Of a stretch of DNA of 53,728 nt, positions 25,343-36,592 are shown piece by piece. The DNA lies in the NCBI RefSeq assembly GCF_030268045.1, contig NZ_BSDC01000005.1, positions 1 to 53,728 of the forward strand, read 5' to 3'. Made by a program: the position numbers and the translations under genes. Numbering within the stretch: position 1 is the first letter of the stretch; each line of letters opens with the position of its first letter. The DNA is from Geothrix edaphica (lineage in GTDB: Bacteria > Acidobacteriota > Holophagae > Holophagales > Holophagaceae). Under the pieces are notes generated by a model. The model did not search any database, had not been told where the DNA came from, and saw nothing but the letters and a program-made list of their open reading frames with translations.

Positions 25343-27901
25343 ATGCGCCCCCGGATCCTGACCCCCGCCCTGGCCCTCCTTCCCGCCCTGGTCCAGGCGG
25401 CCCCTGCGCGGGTCCAGGCCCCGGACGCCCCCTGGCTCACCTTCGCCACGGCCCACTACCGCATCCACTGCCCCGCCGCCTTCGAGGCCTTCGGGCGCGA
25501 CGTGGCCGGGCGCGTCGAGGGCGTCCATGCCCAGTACCTCGGCCTCGTGGGGTTCGCCTACGAGAAGCCCGGAAAGCCCATCGACATCGTCATCCTCGAT
25601 CCCGTCCTGGAGGCCAACGGGCTGGCCTTCCCAATCCTCCAGCGCCCCCAGGTGGTGCTCTGGAAGACGGAGCCCGCCCCCGATTCGCCCATCGGCCACC
25701 ATCGCGGCTGGGCTGAGCTGCTGGTGGCGCACGAGCTCGGCCACATGCACCATCTGCTGCGCCCGGCCCGGCGGCCGAACCTCTGGCAGCGCTGGACCGC
25801 GGTGCTGGGACCCCTCGCGGAGAAATCGCCCCGCTGGGTCACGGAAGGCTACGCCACGCTCATCGAGGGGAAGCTCACCGGCAGCGGCCGCCCGCACAGC
25901 GCCATTCGCGCCGCGGTCCTGCGCCAGTGGGCCCTCGAAGGCAAGCTGCCCACCTACGAGGCCCTGAGCGGCACCCGCGGCTTCCTCGGCGGCAGCCTGG
26001 CCTACCTGGGAGGCAGCGGCTACCTGGAATGGCTGGAGGCCAAAGCCGGGGACCCGAAGGTGCTCCAGACCCTCTGGCTCCGCCTGGCCGGGAAGCGCGA
26101 CTTCGAGGCGGCCTTCCGGGCCACCTTCGGCTTCGGCCCGAAGGACGGCTACCAGCGCTACTGCGCGGAGCTGACCCACACGGCCCTGGAGCTGGAGCGC
26201 TTCGCCAGGGCCCAGGGGCTGCGTGAAGGCGAGCTCGTCACCCAGCTGCAGGGCTGGGCCTCGGACCTGGCCCTGAGCCCCGACGGCACGAAGCTCCTGG
26301 CCCGCGTCACGGCCCCCAAACACCCGGGCCTCTATGTGTGGGACCTGAAGGCCATGCCGAAGGCCGCCCAGCCGGAGCCCGGGGAGCCCGTGGACCACGC
26401 CCCGGCCGCCCCGGTCCTCCCCCCCGCCCGGCGCCTGGGCCCGGTGAACGGGGCCCTGCCCTGGAAGCCCCTGTGGACCGGCCCGGACCGCATCGCCTTC
26501 CAGCTGCGGCTGCCGGACGCGGAGGGCGTGCTGAAACCCCAGCCCTGGCAGTGGACGCTCGGCCGGGGCCTGACCCGGGGCTCGGCCCCGGCCCCGGAAG
26601 TGGCCCGACCGGCTACGCCGGGCGGCCCCACGTGGCGGGAAGTGGAGGGCATCTGGAACCTGGTGGACGGCCAGGGCCGCCCCCTCACCCGCACCCTGGC
26701 CGCCGCCTGGAATCCCGTGGCGACGCCCGACGGCCGCTGGATCTACTACACCCAGCTCAGCGCCTCGGGCCTCCAGATCCGCCGCCTCGACGCCACCCGG
26801 CCCCCCTTGGATGCGAAGCCCCTGCCGCAGGACCCGGCGCCCCTGGTGCCGGGCCAGGTGCTGCCGAAGGCCGACGAGTCCAGCCCCCTGCCGCCGCCGG
26901 TCCCCGTGGAACCCCATCCCTACCGGGTGGGCGAAAGCCATGACACCTTCACCCTGGCGGGGTACAGCGCCACGCCCTCGGGCCTCAGCGCCCAGCTCGG
27001 CGCCGGCGGCAACGACCTCCTGAACCGCCTGAACTGGCAGGTCCTCGCGGGCCTCGGCGACGGCGCGGGCCCCCGCGGCGGCATGGCCGGCGTGGCCTGG
27101 CGGGGCTGGCGGTGGGCGCCCTCCCTCCAGGCCTTCTCCCTCCTCGAGCGCCCCTCGAGCCAGCGCTTCGCGCCCCTCGCGGGCTTCGACCGAGAGCGCC
27201 GGGGCGCAGAGCTGGCCTTCGAGCGGGCGGACCTGGGCCGGCCCCGCGCGCACTTCCGGCCCGTGGCGGCCTTCGAGCGCGTCGCACCCGCGGACGCGAG
27301 CCCGATCCACCGCGCCCTCTGGGGCGTGGACGCAGGCCTGGGCAGCTTCTGGAGCCGGGACGGGCAGGGCCTCCGCGCCGCCCTCGCCTCCCGGGAACAG
27401 CAGGGCCGGACGGACGGTCACGCCTGGACGCTGACCCGGACCACCCTCACCCTGGGCTGGATCAACCCCTGGTCCCCCCTCACCGTGCACCTGGAGGAGG
27501 GCCGCATCGGCGGCGACCCCACGACCCTGGACCGCTTCCGCCTGGGCGGCGTGGGCACCTCCCTGCTGCCCACCGCCCTTGATGCCAACCGGGTGGTCCA
27601 GGCGGCCCTGCCCGCCTACACCGCCACGGGCAACCGGCTCCGGCGCCTGCGCGGCGACCTGGGGCTGGGCCTCCTCCGCGCCTATGTGGAGCACGCGACC
27701 GTCTGGCAGGACGCCGCGCCCCGGCCCTCCGCCCAGCGGGTGGCGGGCCTCGAGCTGGACAGCCGCGACATCGACCTGCCCCTGGATGTGCTGCGGCGTC
27801 TGGCCGGCAACCTCTCCTTCACGGTGGGGCTGCACCGCCCCTTGGATGGCACCATGAAGGGCCGTACTGTGGGAACCCTCAGCGTGATCGTGCGGCCGTG
27901 A
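25343..27901 (+). CDS. Exported HExxH metallopeptidase-like protein with propeller and barrel-like regions
   Basis: An 852-residue exported protein. After a signal peptide (LALLPALVQAA), residues 28-300 form a peptidase-MA-like domain with zinc motif HELGH (130-134) and a downstream glutamate in WVTEGYATLIEG (Glu168), the gluzincin layout. A propeller-like middle part has DLALSPDGTKLLARV near 310 and WNPVATPDGRWIYYT near 455. The last 300 residues alternate aromatic and polar residues (GVAWRGWRWAPSLQAFSLLE) and may form an outer-membrane barrel. It is divergent from apbE and shares the palindromic region. Peptidase activity is inferred from motif only. Confidence 0.7.
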   Translation: MRPRILTPALALLPALVQAAPARVQAPDAPWLTFATAHYRIHCPAAFEAFGRDVAGRVEGVHAQYLGLVGFAYEKPGKPIDIVILDPVLEANGLAFPILQRPQVVLWKTEPAPDSPIGHHRGWAELLVAHELGHMHHLLRPARRPNLWQRWTAVLGPLAEKSPRWVTEGYATLIEGKLTGSGRPHSAIRAAVLRQWALEGKLPTYEALSGTRGFLGGSLAYLGGSGYLEWLEAKAGDPKVLQTLWLRLAGKRDFEAAFRATFGFGPKDGYQRYCAELTHTALELERFARAQGLREGELVTQLQGWASDLALSPDGTKLLARVTAPKHPGLYVWDLKAMPKAAQPEPGEPVDHAPAAPVLPPARRLGPVNGALPWKPLWTGPDRIAFQLRLPDAEGVLKPQPWQWTLGRGLTRGSAPAPEVARPATPGGPTWREVEGIWNLVDGQGRPLTRTLAAAWNPVATPDGRWIYYTQLSASGLQIRRLDATRPPLDAKPLPQDPAPLVPGQVLPKADESSPLPPPVPVEPHPYRVGESHDTFTLAGYSATPSGLSAQLGAGGNDLLNRLNWQVLAGLGDGAGPRGGMAGVAWRGWRWAPSLQAFSLLERPSSQRFAPLAGFDRERRGAELAFERADLGRPRAHFRPVAAFERVAPADASPIHRALWGVDAGLGSFWSRDGQGLRAALASREQQGRTDGHAWTLTRTTLTLGWINPWSPLTVHLEEGRIGGDPTTLDRFRLGGVGTSLLPTALDANRVVQAALPAYTATGNRLRRLRGDLGLGLLRAYVEHATVWQDAAPRPSAQRVAGLELDSRDIDLPLDVLRRLAGNLSFTVGLHRPLDGTMKGRTVGTLSVIVRP

Positions 27902-27920
27902 TGTCTTCCCCGGGATCCTG

Positions 27921-29099
27921 ATGCTCTTCCTCATCGGCCTTGTCCTCATCTTCCTGGTCCAGTGGCTGCACCTGCGCCTGCTGCGCCTGGAGCTGCCGGG
28001 GCGCTTCCACCGAGTGGTGCCCTGGGTGCTGGGCCTCGTCCATGTGCCCCTGATCCTCTTCGCGGGGCTGCGCCTCCTGGGCCAGGGCGGCCACGAGGCC
28101 TTGCCGCTCCTCCGGGGCCTGGCCCGGGGCGGCTTCTACTTCCAGGCCTTCACGGTGCTGCACCTGCTGATGGGCATGACCGCCGAGGGCCTCTGGCACC
28201 TCTGGAGCCGGAATCGGCCGGAACCGGCGGGCGAGGCCGTGGATCCCGGACGCCGGGCCTTCCTGCGGACCGCTGCCCTCGCCAGCACCGGCGCGGCCGT
28301 CGCCTTCGGCGCCGTCGGGTCCCGGGAGGCCTACGGAGACCCCTCCATCACCCGGCGGGCCCTCACCTTCAGCGACCTGCCCCCGGGGCTGGAGGGCCTC
28401 CGCCTCGCCCACCTCAGCGACCTCCATTCCGGCCCCCTGGTGGGCCCGGACCTGGTGCGCCGCTGGCGGGACCTCGCGGCCCGGGAACGCCCGGACCTGC
28501 TGCTCCTCACCGGCGACCTGGTGGACAGCCGGCCCGAGGAGCTGGCGCCGATCATTGAGGCCTTCCAAGGCTTTCCCGCACCCTACGGCTCCTTCGCCAT
28601 CCTGGGCAACCACGACTACTTCGACGACCCCCGCCCCATCTGGAGGGACCTGGAGGCCGCCGGAATCCGCTGCCTGGAGAACGCCTCGGCCCTCATCCAG
28701 CGGGGAGGCAGCACCCTGGCCCTCATTGGCCTCCAGGACCCGATGGCGCGGAACGGCCGCTTCCGGCACATGGTCTTCGGCCCGGGCCCCCGGCCCGCCG
28801 AGGCCGCCCGGGACCTGCCGGCCGACGCCTTCCGCCTCTGCCTGAATCACCGGCCCAGCGAGTGGGAACAGGCCCTGGAAGCCGGGGCGCGGCTCACGCT
28901 CTCGGGCCACACCCACGGCGGACAGATCAACCCCATTCCCGGCTTCAGCAGCGCCCACCTCATCGGCCCCCGCACGGACGGCCTGTACCGCGAGGGGGAC
29001 GATCTGCTCTACGTGAGCCGCGGGCTGGGCGTGGTGGGCCTGCCCCTCCGCATCGCCGCCCCGCCTGAGATCGCCATCCTCACGCTCAGGCGGGGATGA
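27921..29099 (+). CDS. Membrane-bound calcineurin-like metallophosphoesterase
   Basis: A 392-residue protein. Three hydrophobic helices at the N-terminus are followed by a twin-arginine-like segment (RRAFLRTAALASTG near 110) and a phosphoesterase domain: LSDLHSG near 165, GDLVD near 197, GNHDY near 228, LNHRP and SGHTHGGQ, the complete two-metal site. The arrangement resembles YkuE/YaeI-type enzymes acting outside the cytoplasmic membrane. Substrate not evident; some relatives act on lipid A precursors or other phospholipids. It starts 19 bases after the metallopeptidase-like gene and abuts the convergent GDT1 gene without a spare base. Confidence 0.88.
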   Translation: MLFLIGLVLIFLVQWLHLRLLRLELPGRFHRVVPWVLGLVHVPLILFAGLRLLGQGGHEALPLLRGLARGGFYFQAFTVLHLLMGMTAEGLWHLWSRNRPEPAGEAVDPGRRAFLRTAALASTGAAVAFGAVGSREAYGDPSITRRALTFSDLPPGLEGLRLAHLSDLHSGPLVGPDLVRRWRDLAARERPDLLLLTGDLVDSRPEELAPIIEAFQGFPAPYGSFAILGNHDYFDDPRPIWRDLEAAGIRCLENASALIQRGGSTLALIGLQDPMARNGRFRHMVFGPGPRPAEAARDLPADAFRLCLNHRPSEWEQALEAGARLTLSGHTHGGQINPIPGFSSAHLIGPRTDGLYREGDDLLYVSRGLGVVGLPLRIAAPPEIAILTLRRG

Positions 29100-29369
29100 T
29101 CATCCCTTGATCAGCACCCACAGCCCCACCGCGATGAACGCCGTCCCCGCGGCCCACTTGATGGCGGCCTCGGGGATGTAGCGGAACAGCACGCCGCCCA
29201 GGGCCACGCCGATGGCCGTGGCGCAGACCAGGGCCGCGGAGGCGGCCAGGAACACGGTCCAGATCTGGCCGCTGCGCACCGTGGCCGTCATGGCCGCGAG
29301 CTGCGTCTTGTCGCCCACCTCCGCGAGGAAGACGGTGGCGAAGGTGGTCCAGAAGAGGGAGCGGTTCAT
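29100..29369 (-). CDS. Half-size GDT1/TMEM165 family transporter
   Basis: An 89-residue membrane protein of the UPF0016 family, which exports Mn2+ or Ca2+ with protons. The single signature E17-x-G-D20-K-T22 (FLAEVGDKTQLAAM) sits in the first helix, followed by two more helices. Full-size members have two such repeats in about 190 residues, so this would need to dimerise or pair with another half. I chose the ATG at 29369, where the protein starts like other members. The 55 bases to the divergent exonuclease gene are too short for a manganese riboswitch. Confidence 0.8.
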   Translation of the reverse strand: MNRSLFWTTFATVFLAEVGDKTQLAAMTATVRSGQIWTVFLAASAALVCATAIGVALGGVLFRYIPEAAIKWAAGTAFIAVGLWVLIKG

Positions 29370-29412
29370 GAGGCCTCGCAGATCGTGACGAAGGATCATG
29401 GTACCGGACTGG

Positions 29413-29418
29413 CATACT
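29413..29418 (+). promoter_or_regulatory. Candidate -10 element six bases before the RNase D-like start
   Basis: CATACT is followed by exactly six bases and then the ATG at 29425. There is no Shine-Dalgarno sequence before that ATG. The geometry matches the candidates before the CHAD and pssA genes and suggests a leaderless mRNA. Confidence 0.35.
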
Positions 29419-29424
29419 GGCCGG

Positions 29425-30372
29425 ATGGTGCTCGACCACTTCGACCTTCCCACGACCTACGTGGACACGCCCGAGAAGCTCCAGGAGGCGCTGCCCCTGT
29501 GGCATGCGGCGGGCGTGCTGTCCGTGGACATCGAGTGCAGCCTCACGGGCATGCACCACTGCCTGCTCGCCCTGCTGCAGGTGGCCACCCACGACCAGGC
29601 CTGGCTGGTGGATCCGCTGGCGCTCGGGGGCCTCATGCGTCCCGCCCTGCAGGCCATGGCCCAGGTGCCCTGGATCGTCCACGACTTCTCAGGCGATGGC
29701 ATCGTCTTCAAGCGCCTCTACGACGTGGTGCCCGACAGCATCTTCGACACCATGCTGCTCTCCCGCGCCCTGGGCTATCCGCAGCCCGGCCTCAAGACCA
29801 TGGCCAAGCTCAAGCTCGGCCTCGACATCCCCAAGGAGGAACAGGATTCCAACTGGATGCTCCGGCCCCTGCGCGACACCCAGATCAGCTACGCCAGCCG
29901 GGACGCGGCCCTGCTGCTGCCCCTGCTGCGCATCCTGGCCGACGAGGCCGATGCGAAGCGGGACCACCCGGAGATCGGCCCCCGCCTGGCCGCCCTGCCG
30001 AAGGACATGCGCCACCTCCTGAAGCGCGTGCGGGCCTATACCCCGCCCAAGCACGATCCGGTGGTGGACAAGGTCCGGCACCTGGGGGACCTGGCCGTGG
30101 ACCGGGCCAAGAAGCTCACGGCGCTGCGGTGGGCCTGGGGTAACGAAGGCGACGTGGGCGCCGTCATGGAGCTGGGCAACCGCTGGCTCATGGCCCGCCT
30201 GGAGCACCCCCCCGCCACCCGGGAAGCCCTGGAGCGCACCATCCCCAACCCCCGCTTCCGGCGCAAGCGCGCGGAGGCCCTCTGGGCGGTGTTCCAGGAA
30301 GGTGCCCACGAGACCCTCGACAACGGGGACGTCGCCGATGGCCTGATTTGGGACAACACCGGGCGACGCTGA
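29425..30372 (+). CDS. RNase D-like 3'-5' exonuclease
   Basis: A 315-residue DEDDy-family exonuclease. Motifs: D-x-E in LSVDIECSLTG near residue 36-46, HDFSGDGIVFKRLYD near 90-104, a TMLLSRALGYP segment, and Y-x-x-x-D in ISYASRDAALLLPLL near 155-170. A helical C-terminal part (residues about 220-290) may be a degenerate HRDC domain. RNase D trims tRNA and other RNA 3' ends. The start is uncertain: ATG at 29425 gives the usual family start; ATG at 29398 would add nine residues. Convergent with uvrA, nine bases apart. Confidence 0.85.
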   Translation: MVLDHFDLPTTYVDTPEKLQEALPLWHAAGVLSVDIECSLTGMHHCLLALLQVATHDQAWLVDPLALGGLMRPALQAMAQVPWIVHDFSGDGIVFKRLYDVVPDSIFDTMLLSRALGYPQPGLKTMAKLKLGLDIPKEEQDSNWMLRPLRDTQISYASRDAALLLPLLRILADEADAKRDHPEIGPRLAALPKDMRHLLKRVRAYTPPKHDPVVDKVRHLGDLAVDRAKKLTALRWAWGNEGDVGAVMELGNRWLMARLEHPPATREALERTIPNPRFRRKRAEALWAVFQEGAHETLDNGDVADGLIWDNTGRR

Positions 30373-30381
30373 GCCCGGTGG

Positions 30382-33213
<2,832 letters not shown>

Positions 33214-33258
33214 AGGCCTCTCAGTTTACGCCATTTTTTCGCTTTCGCGGTTTGTGTC

Positions 33259-33264
33259 TAAAAT
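33259..33264 (+). promoter_or_regulatory. Candidate -10 element six bases before the CHAD gene
   Basis: TAAAAT is followed by exactly six bases and the ATG at 33271, with no Shine-Dalgarno sequence. This would place the transcription start at or next to the A of ATG. The -35 region is weak (TTTTCG at 17 bases). Confidence 0.4.
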
Positions 33265-33270
33265 CATCAG

Positions 33271-34182
33271 ATGCATCCGGCCGAACTGGCGATCCTGCTC
33301 CACCGCGCCTTGGAGGTGCGGCTGGCGGCGCTTCAGGCGCTGCTGGCCACGGAGGGCTGGGCCGAGGCTGAGGAGCCGCTGCACCAGGTGCGCGTCTCGG
33401 CCCGGCGCCTTGGCGCCGTGCTGGATCTCGTGGACGCCGAGGCCTATCCCGGCCACAAGGGGCAGCGGCGGGCCCTGAAGCGGCTCGTGGACGTCCTCGG
33501 CCTGCCGCGGGAGCTCGATGTCCATGCCACCCGCCTGGACCAGCACCGCCGGGCGGCCCCCAACCCCGGCCAGGGTGCCGTACTGGAACACCTGCTGGAG
33601 CGCGTGGACCGGGCCCGGGCCAAGGCCCGGCGCGCCATGCACAATGAGCTGGGCGAGTTGCGCCTGCCCGACCTGGCCAAGCTCCTGGAGGTGCCCAGCC
33701 TGCCGGCGCCCTTCCAGCACGCCTCGCTCCAGGAGGCTGCCTGGGCCTGCCTCGAGCCCCGCGCCGCGGCCGCCCTGGGGGACCTGGCGACCCTCGCCGC
33801 CCAGGAGGATGCACCGGCCCTCCACAAGGCCCGGGTCCGCATCAAGAAGCTGCGCTACGCCGTGGAGGCCCTGGAGGGAGCCTTCGCGGCGGCGCCGGAG
33901 GCGGTCCTCAGGGACCTGAAGATCCTCCAGACCGCTCTGGGGGAGCACCACGACCTGGCGAGCCTGGAGGCCCTGCTATGGGAGGAGGAGGGCCAGCTCC
34001 GCGCCCGGGGGCGCGACCTCCTGGCCGGCGGCGTGCTGGAGCTGCTGGGCGGCGTGGCCGAGGCCCGGCGGACGGCCTTCGAGCGCTTCACGGCCGCCGC
34101 GGCGGGCCAGGACTCGGCCAGCTTCGCCCGGGCGGTGCGCCCCGCCCTGGGGCTCCCCCCGCCGGAGGCCTCCCCGCGATGA
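33271..34182 (+). CDS. CHAD domain protein
   Basis: A 303-residue all-helical protein with a CHAD domain. The conserved basic and histidine-bearing helices are seen twice: LHQVRVSARRLGAVLDL near residue 34 and LHKARVRIKKLRYAVEAL near 187, plus LGEHHDLASLE near 230. CHAD domains bind inorganic polyphosphate and target proteins to polyphosphate granules in some bacteria. There is no attached CYTH domain and no ppk gene in the window. The stop overlaps the histidine kinase start in ATGA, suggesting coupled translation. The gene may be transcribed as a leaderless mRNA. Confidence 0.88.
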   Translation: MHPAELAILLHRALEVRLAALQALLATEGWAEAEEPLHQVRVSARRLGAVLDLVDAEAYPGHKGQRRALKRLVDVLGLPRELDVHATRLDQHRRAAPNPGQGAVLEHLLERVDRARAKARRAMHNELGELRLPDLAKLLEVPSLPAPFQHASLQEAAWACLEPRAAAALGDLATLAAQEDAPALHKARVRIKKLRYAVEALEGAFAAAPEAVLRDLKILQTALGEHHDLASLEALLWEEEGQLRARGRDLLAGGVLELLGGVAEARRTAFERFTAAAAGQDSASFARAVRPALGLPPPEASPR

Positions 34183-35804
34183 GCTTCTGGCGTGTGCGGA
34201 TCCGCCCCCTGGCCTGGCTGCGCAGCGTGCACGCCAAGCTGTTCCTGCTGCTGGGCCTCGTCACCAGCGTGCTCACCGTGGCCGTGGCCTACTCCATCAC
34301 CCGCAACAGCCGCCGGGAGCTGGAGAACTACTCCCGCCAGCTCACCATCGACACCGCCGGGACGGTGGAGACCGACGTGGTGGAGCGGGATCCCGCCTTC
34401 AAGGACGCCGACAAGCTCGACCAGCTGCTGGAGAGCATCGCCGGCCCCGACCGCAGCATCTTCCAGATCGACGTCTTCAAGCGCGTGGGGAAGAGCAACG
34501 AGGTGGAGCTGGTGCGCTCCTCCGGGGACGAAGCGGCCGTGGAGTGGGGTCCCGAGATCGGCTCGTACCTGACCCTGACGAAACCCCAGGCCGAGCTGGT
34601 GGACCTGAACACCGGGGGGCGGGCCTGGAAGGTCTACCAGCCCATCCGCACCCACCGGCCGGGCCAGGCACCCCTGGGCCTCATCCGGGTCTACTGCGAC
34701 CTGGAGCGGTGGGAGGTGGTCTGGGACAACAACCTGAAGCGCACCCTGCGCACCCTGCCCGGCGTCCTCCTCGGCGAGTTCATCCTGCTCTGGCTCATCC
34801 TGCGCGTGCTCATCAGCGATCCCATCGAGGCCACGGTGCTGGCCATGGAACAGCTGGAGCGGGGCGAGGCCGGGGCCCGGGTCCCCATCAAGCGCAGCGA
34901 CGAGCTGGGCCTCATCGCCGCGCAGTTCAACGGCATGGCCGTGCAGCTCCAGCGGGCCGGCGAGGAGCGCGAGGCCCTCATCCACGAGATCCGCGGCCTC
35001 AACGCCAACCTCCAGGACCGCATCGATGCCGCCCTGGCGGAACTGCAGGCCAAGAACGCGGAGCTGGCGGCCATGGCCGAGCGCAACGCCCTGCTCCGCG
35101 AGGAACTGGGCGCCCAGGAACGGCTGGCGGTGGCGGGGCAGCTTGCAGCCACCTTCGCCCACGAGGTGGGCACGCCCCTCAACCTGGTGAACGGCCACCT
35201 CCAGCTCATGGAGGGTCAGAAGGACCTGCCCGAGCGCGTGCGCGAGCGCCTGGGCGTCATCCAGGCCCAGATCCAGCGGGTGGGGGGCATCGTGCGCCGC
35301 ATGCTCGACCTCACCCGCCGACCTCAGCTGCATCAGGAGGCCCAGTCCTTTGCGGATCTGCTCGAGGACCTCCGCCAGCTGTGGGCCCCCACCCTGACCT
35401 CGCATGGCGTCACCGTGGAGGCGGAGGTGCCCGCCGGGTGCCGGCTCTACGTGGACCGCAAGCAGATGGAGCAGCTCTTCCTGAACCTCATGAAGAACGC
35501 CGTGGACGCCATGCCCGGCGGCGGCACCGTGCGGCTCTCCGCAAAACCGGCCGAGGAGAGCTCGCCCAGCGGCCCCTGGTGGGAGGTCCGCTTCCAGGAT
35601 TCGGGCCAGGGCATCCCCGCCGATCTCATCGGCCAGGTCTTCCGCCCCATGTTCACCACCAAGCCCGAGGGCATGGGCACGGGCCTGGGCCTCAGCATCT
35701 GCCGCGAGATCGTCCGCAGCCACGGCGGCGAGATCCGCATCGACAGCACCGAAGGACGGGGCACCTGCGTGGCGTTCACGCTGCCGGGCGCCGTTCCCGC
35801 CTAG
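34179..35804 (+). CDS. Membrane sensor histidine kinase
   Basis: A 541-residue kinase. Membrane helices at about 20-40 and 194-213 enclose a periplasmic sensor of about 150 residues. A HAMP segment follows (212-265), then a coiled coil (255-315), the phosphoacceptor helix with His328 in FAHEVGTPLN, N440 in NLMKNAVDAM, DSGQG (474-478) and GTGLGLS (500-506). There is no receiver domain and no response regulator gene next to it, so its partner is elsewhere. GGAGG lies upstream of the ATG inside the CHAD gene, and the four-base overlap couples the two. Its stop codon overlaps that of murI in CTAG. Confidence 0.92.
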   Translation: MSFWRVRIRPLAWLRSVHAKLFLLLGLVTSVLTVAVAYSITRNSRRELENYSRQLTIDTAGTVETDVVERDPAFKDADKLDQLLESIAGPDRSIFQIDVFKRVGKSNEVELVRSSGDEAAVEWGPEIGSYLTLTKPQAELVDLNTGGRAWKVYQPIRTHRPGQAPLGLIRVYCDLERWEVVWDNNLKRTLRTLPGVLLGEFILLWLILRVLISDPIEATVLAMEQLERGEAGARVPIKRSDELGLIAAQFNGMAVQLQRAGEEREALIHEIRGLNANLQDRIDAALAELQAKNAELAAMAERNALLREELGAQERLAVAGQLAATFAHEVGTPLNLVNGHLQLMEGQKDLPERVRERLGVIQAQIQRVGGIVRRMLDLTRRPQLHQEAQSFADLLEDLRQLWAPTLTSHGVTVEAEVPAGCRLYVDRKQMEQLFLNLMKNAVDAMPGGGTVRLSAKPAEESSPSGPWWEVRFQDSGQGIPADLIGQVFRPMFTTKPEGMGTGLGLSICREIVRSHGGEIRIDSTEGRGTCVAFTLPGAVPA

Positions 35805-36592
35805 ATCTCCACCACTTCCACGTCCCCCAGCTCCTCCTCCAGGAAGCGGCTGCCCACTTCCTTCAGGCGGCTGCTGGCATCCGTGAGCTGGACGCGGAGC
35901 GTGCCACGGGCGCTGAGGGTGCGGTAGCCGAGGGTCCCCTGCAGCATGCGGTCCACGGCCCTGGCGGTGACCCGGCCGCTGTCGATCCAGTGGGTGCCGG
36001 GGCGGCAGCGCTCCAGGCTGGGCAGCAGGGTGGGATAGTGGGTGCAGCCCAGCACCACGGTCTTCACGTCGGCGGGCAGCAGGTCCAGGTAGCGGCGGCA
36101 GATGGTGTCGGTGACGGCATCGTCGAACCAGCCCTCCTCCGCCAGGGGCACCAGCAGGGGGCAGGCCGCGCTGTGGATGACCTTGGTCGGGTCCCGGCGG
36201 AGGATGGCCGCCTCGTAGGCCCCGCTGCCCACGGTGGCCAGGGTGCCGATGACGCCCACGGGACCGGGCACCGCCGCGGCGGCCTCGGCGCCGGGCTCGA
36301 TGACGCCGATCACCGGGCAGGGGCTCACGGCCTGGAGCGCCGGCAGCCCGTGGGCGCTGGCGGTGTTGCAGGCGATGACGATGAGCTTGGGGTCGTGGCG
36401 CTGGAGCAGCTCGCCCATCTGGAGCGTGTAGCGCTCGATGGTGTGGTGGCTCTTGCTGCCATAGGGCAGCCGCGCCGTGTCGCCCAGGTAGATGAGCTCC
36501 TCCTGGGGCAGCATCTGGCGCAGGGCGTGGATGACCGTGAGGCCGCCGATGCCCGAGTCGAAGACGCCGATGGGGCGGTCCGCGCGGCTCAT
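35801..36592 (-). CDS. murI: Glutamate racemase
   Basis: Makes D-glutamate for peptidoglycan. The 263-residue protein starts after MSRADRP with IGVFDSGIGGLTV, then YLGDTARLPYG, the first catalytic cysteine in VIACNTASA, and the second in VLGCTHYPTL. All substrate-binding motifs are present and the length is typical. Its ATG overlaps the prmA stop by four bases, so prmA and murI are translationally coupled. Stop codons of murI and the convergent kinase share one CTAG. Confidence 0.96.
   Translation of the reverse strand: MSRADRPIGVFDSGIGGLTVIHALRQMLPQEELIYLGDTARLPYGSKSHHTIERYTLQMGELLQRHDPKLIVIACNTASAHGLPALQAVSPCPVIGVIEPGAEAAAAVPGPVGVIGTLATVGSGAYEAAILRRDPTKVIHSAACPLLVPLAEEGWFDDAVTDTICRRYLDLLPADVKTVVLGCTHYPTLLPSLERCRPGTHWIDSGRVTARAVDRMLQGTLGYRTLSARGTLRVQLTDASSRLKEVGSRFLEEELGDVEVVEI

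Noticed and set aside
29370-29424. Manganese riboswitch before the GDT1-type gene
   Set aside because: The gap is only 55 bases and holds no recognisable structured leader.
29398-29424. Upstream ATG at 29398 as the exonuclease start
   Set aside because: The AGGA lies too close to the ATG and the added residues are not family-like; kept only as an alternative.
33214-33270. LexA box before uvrA
   Set aside because: No palindrome resembling a known SOS box is visible in this A/T-richer gap.
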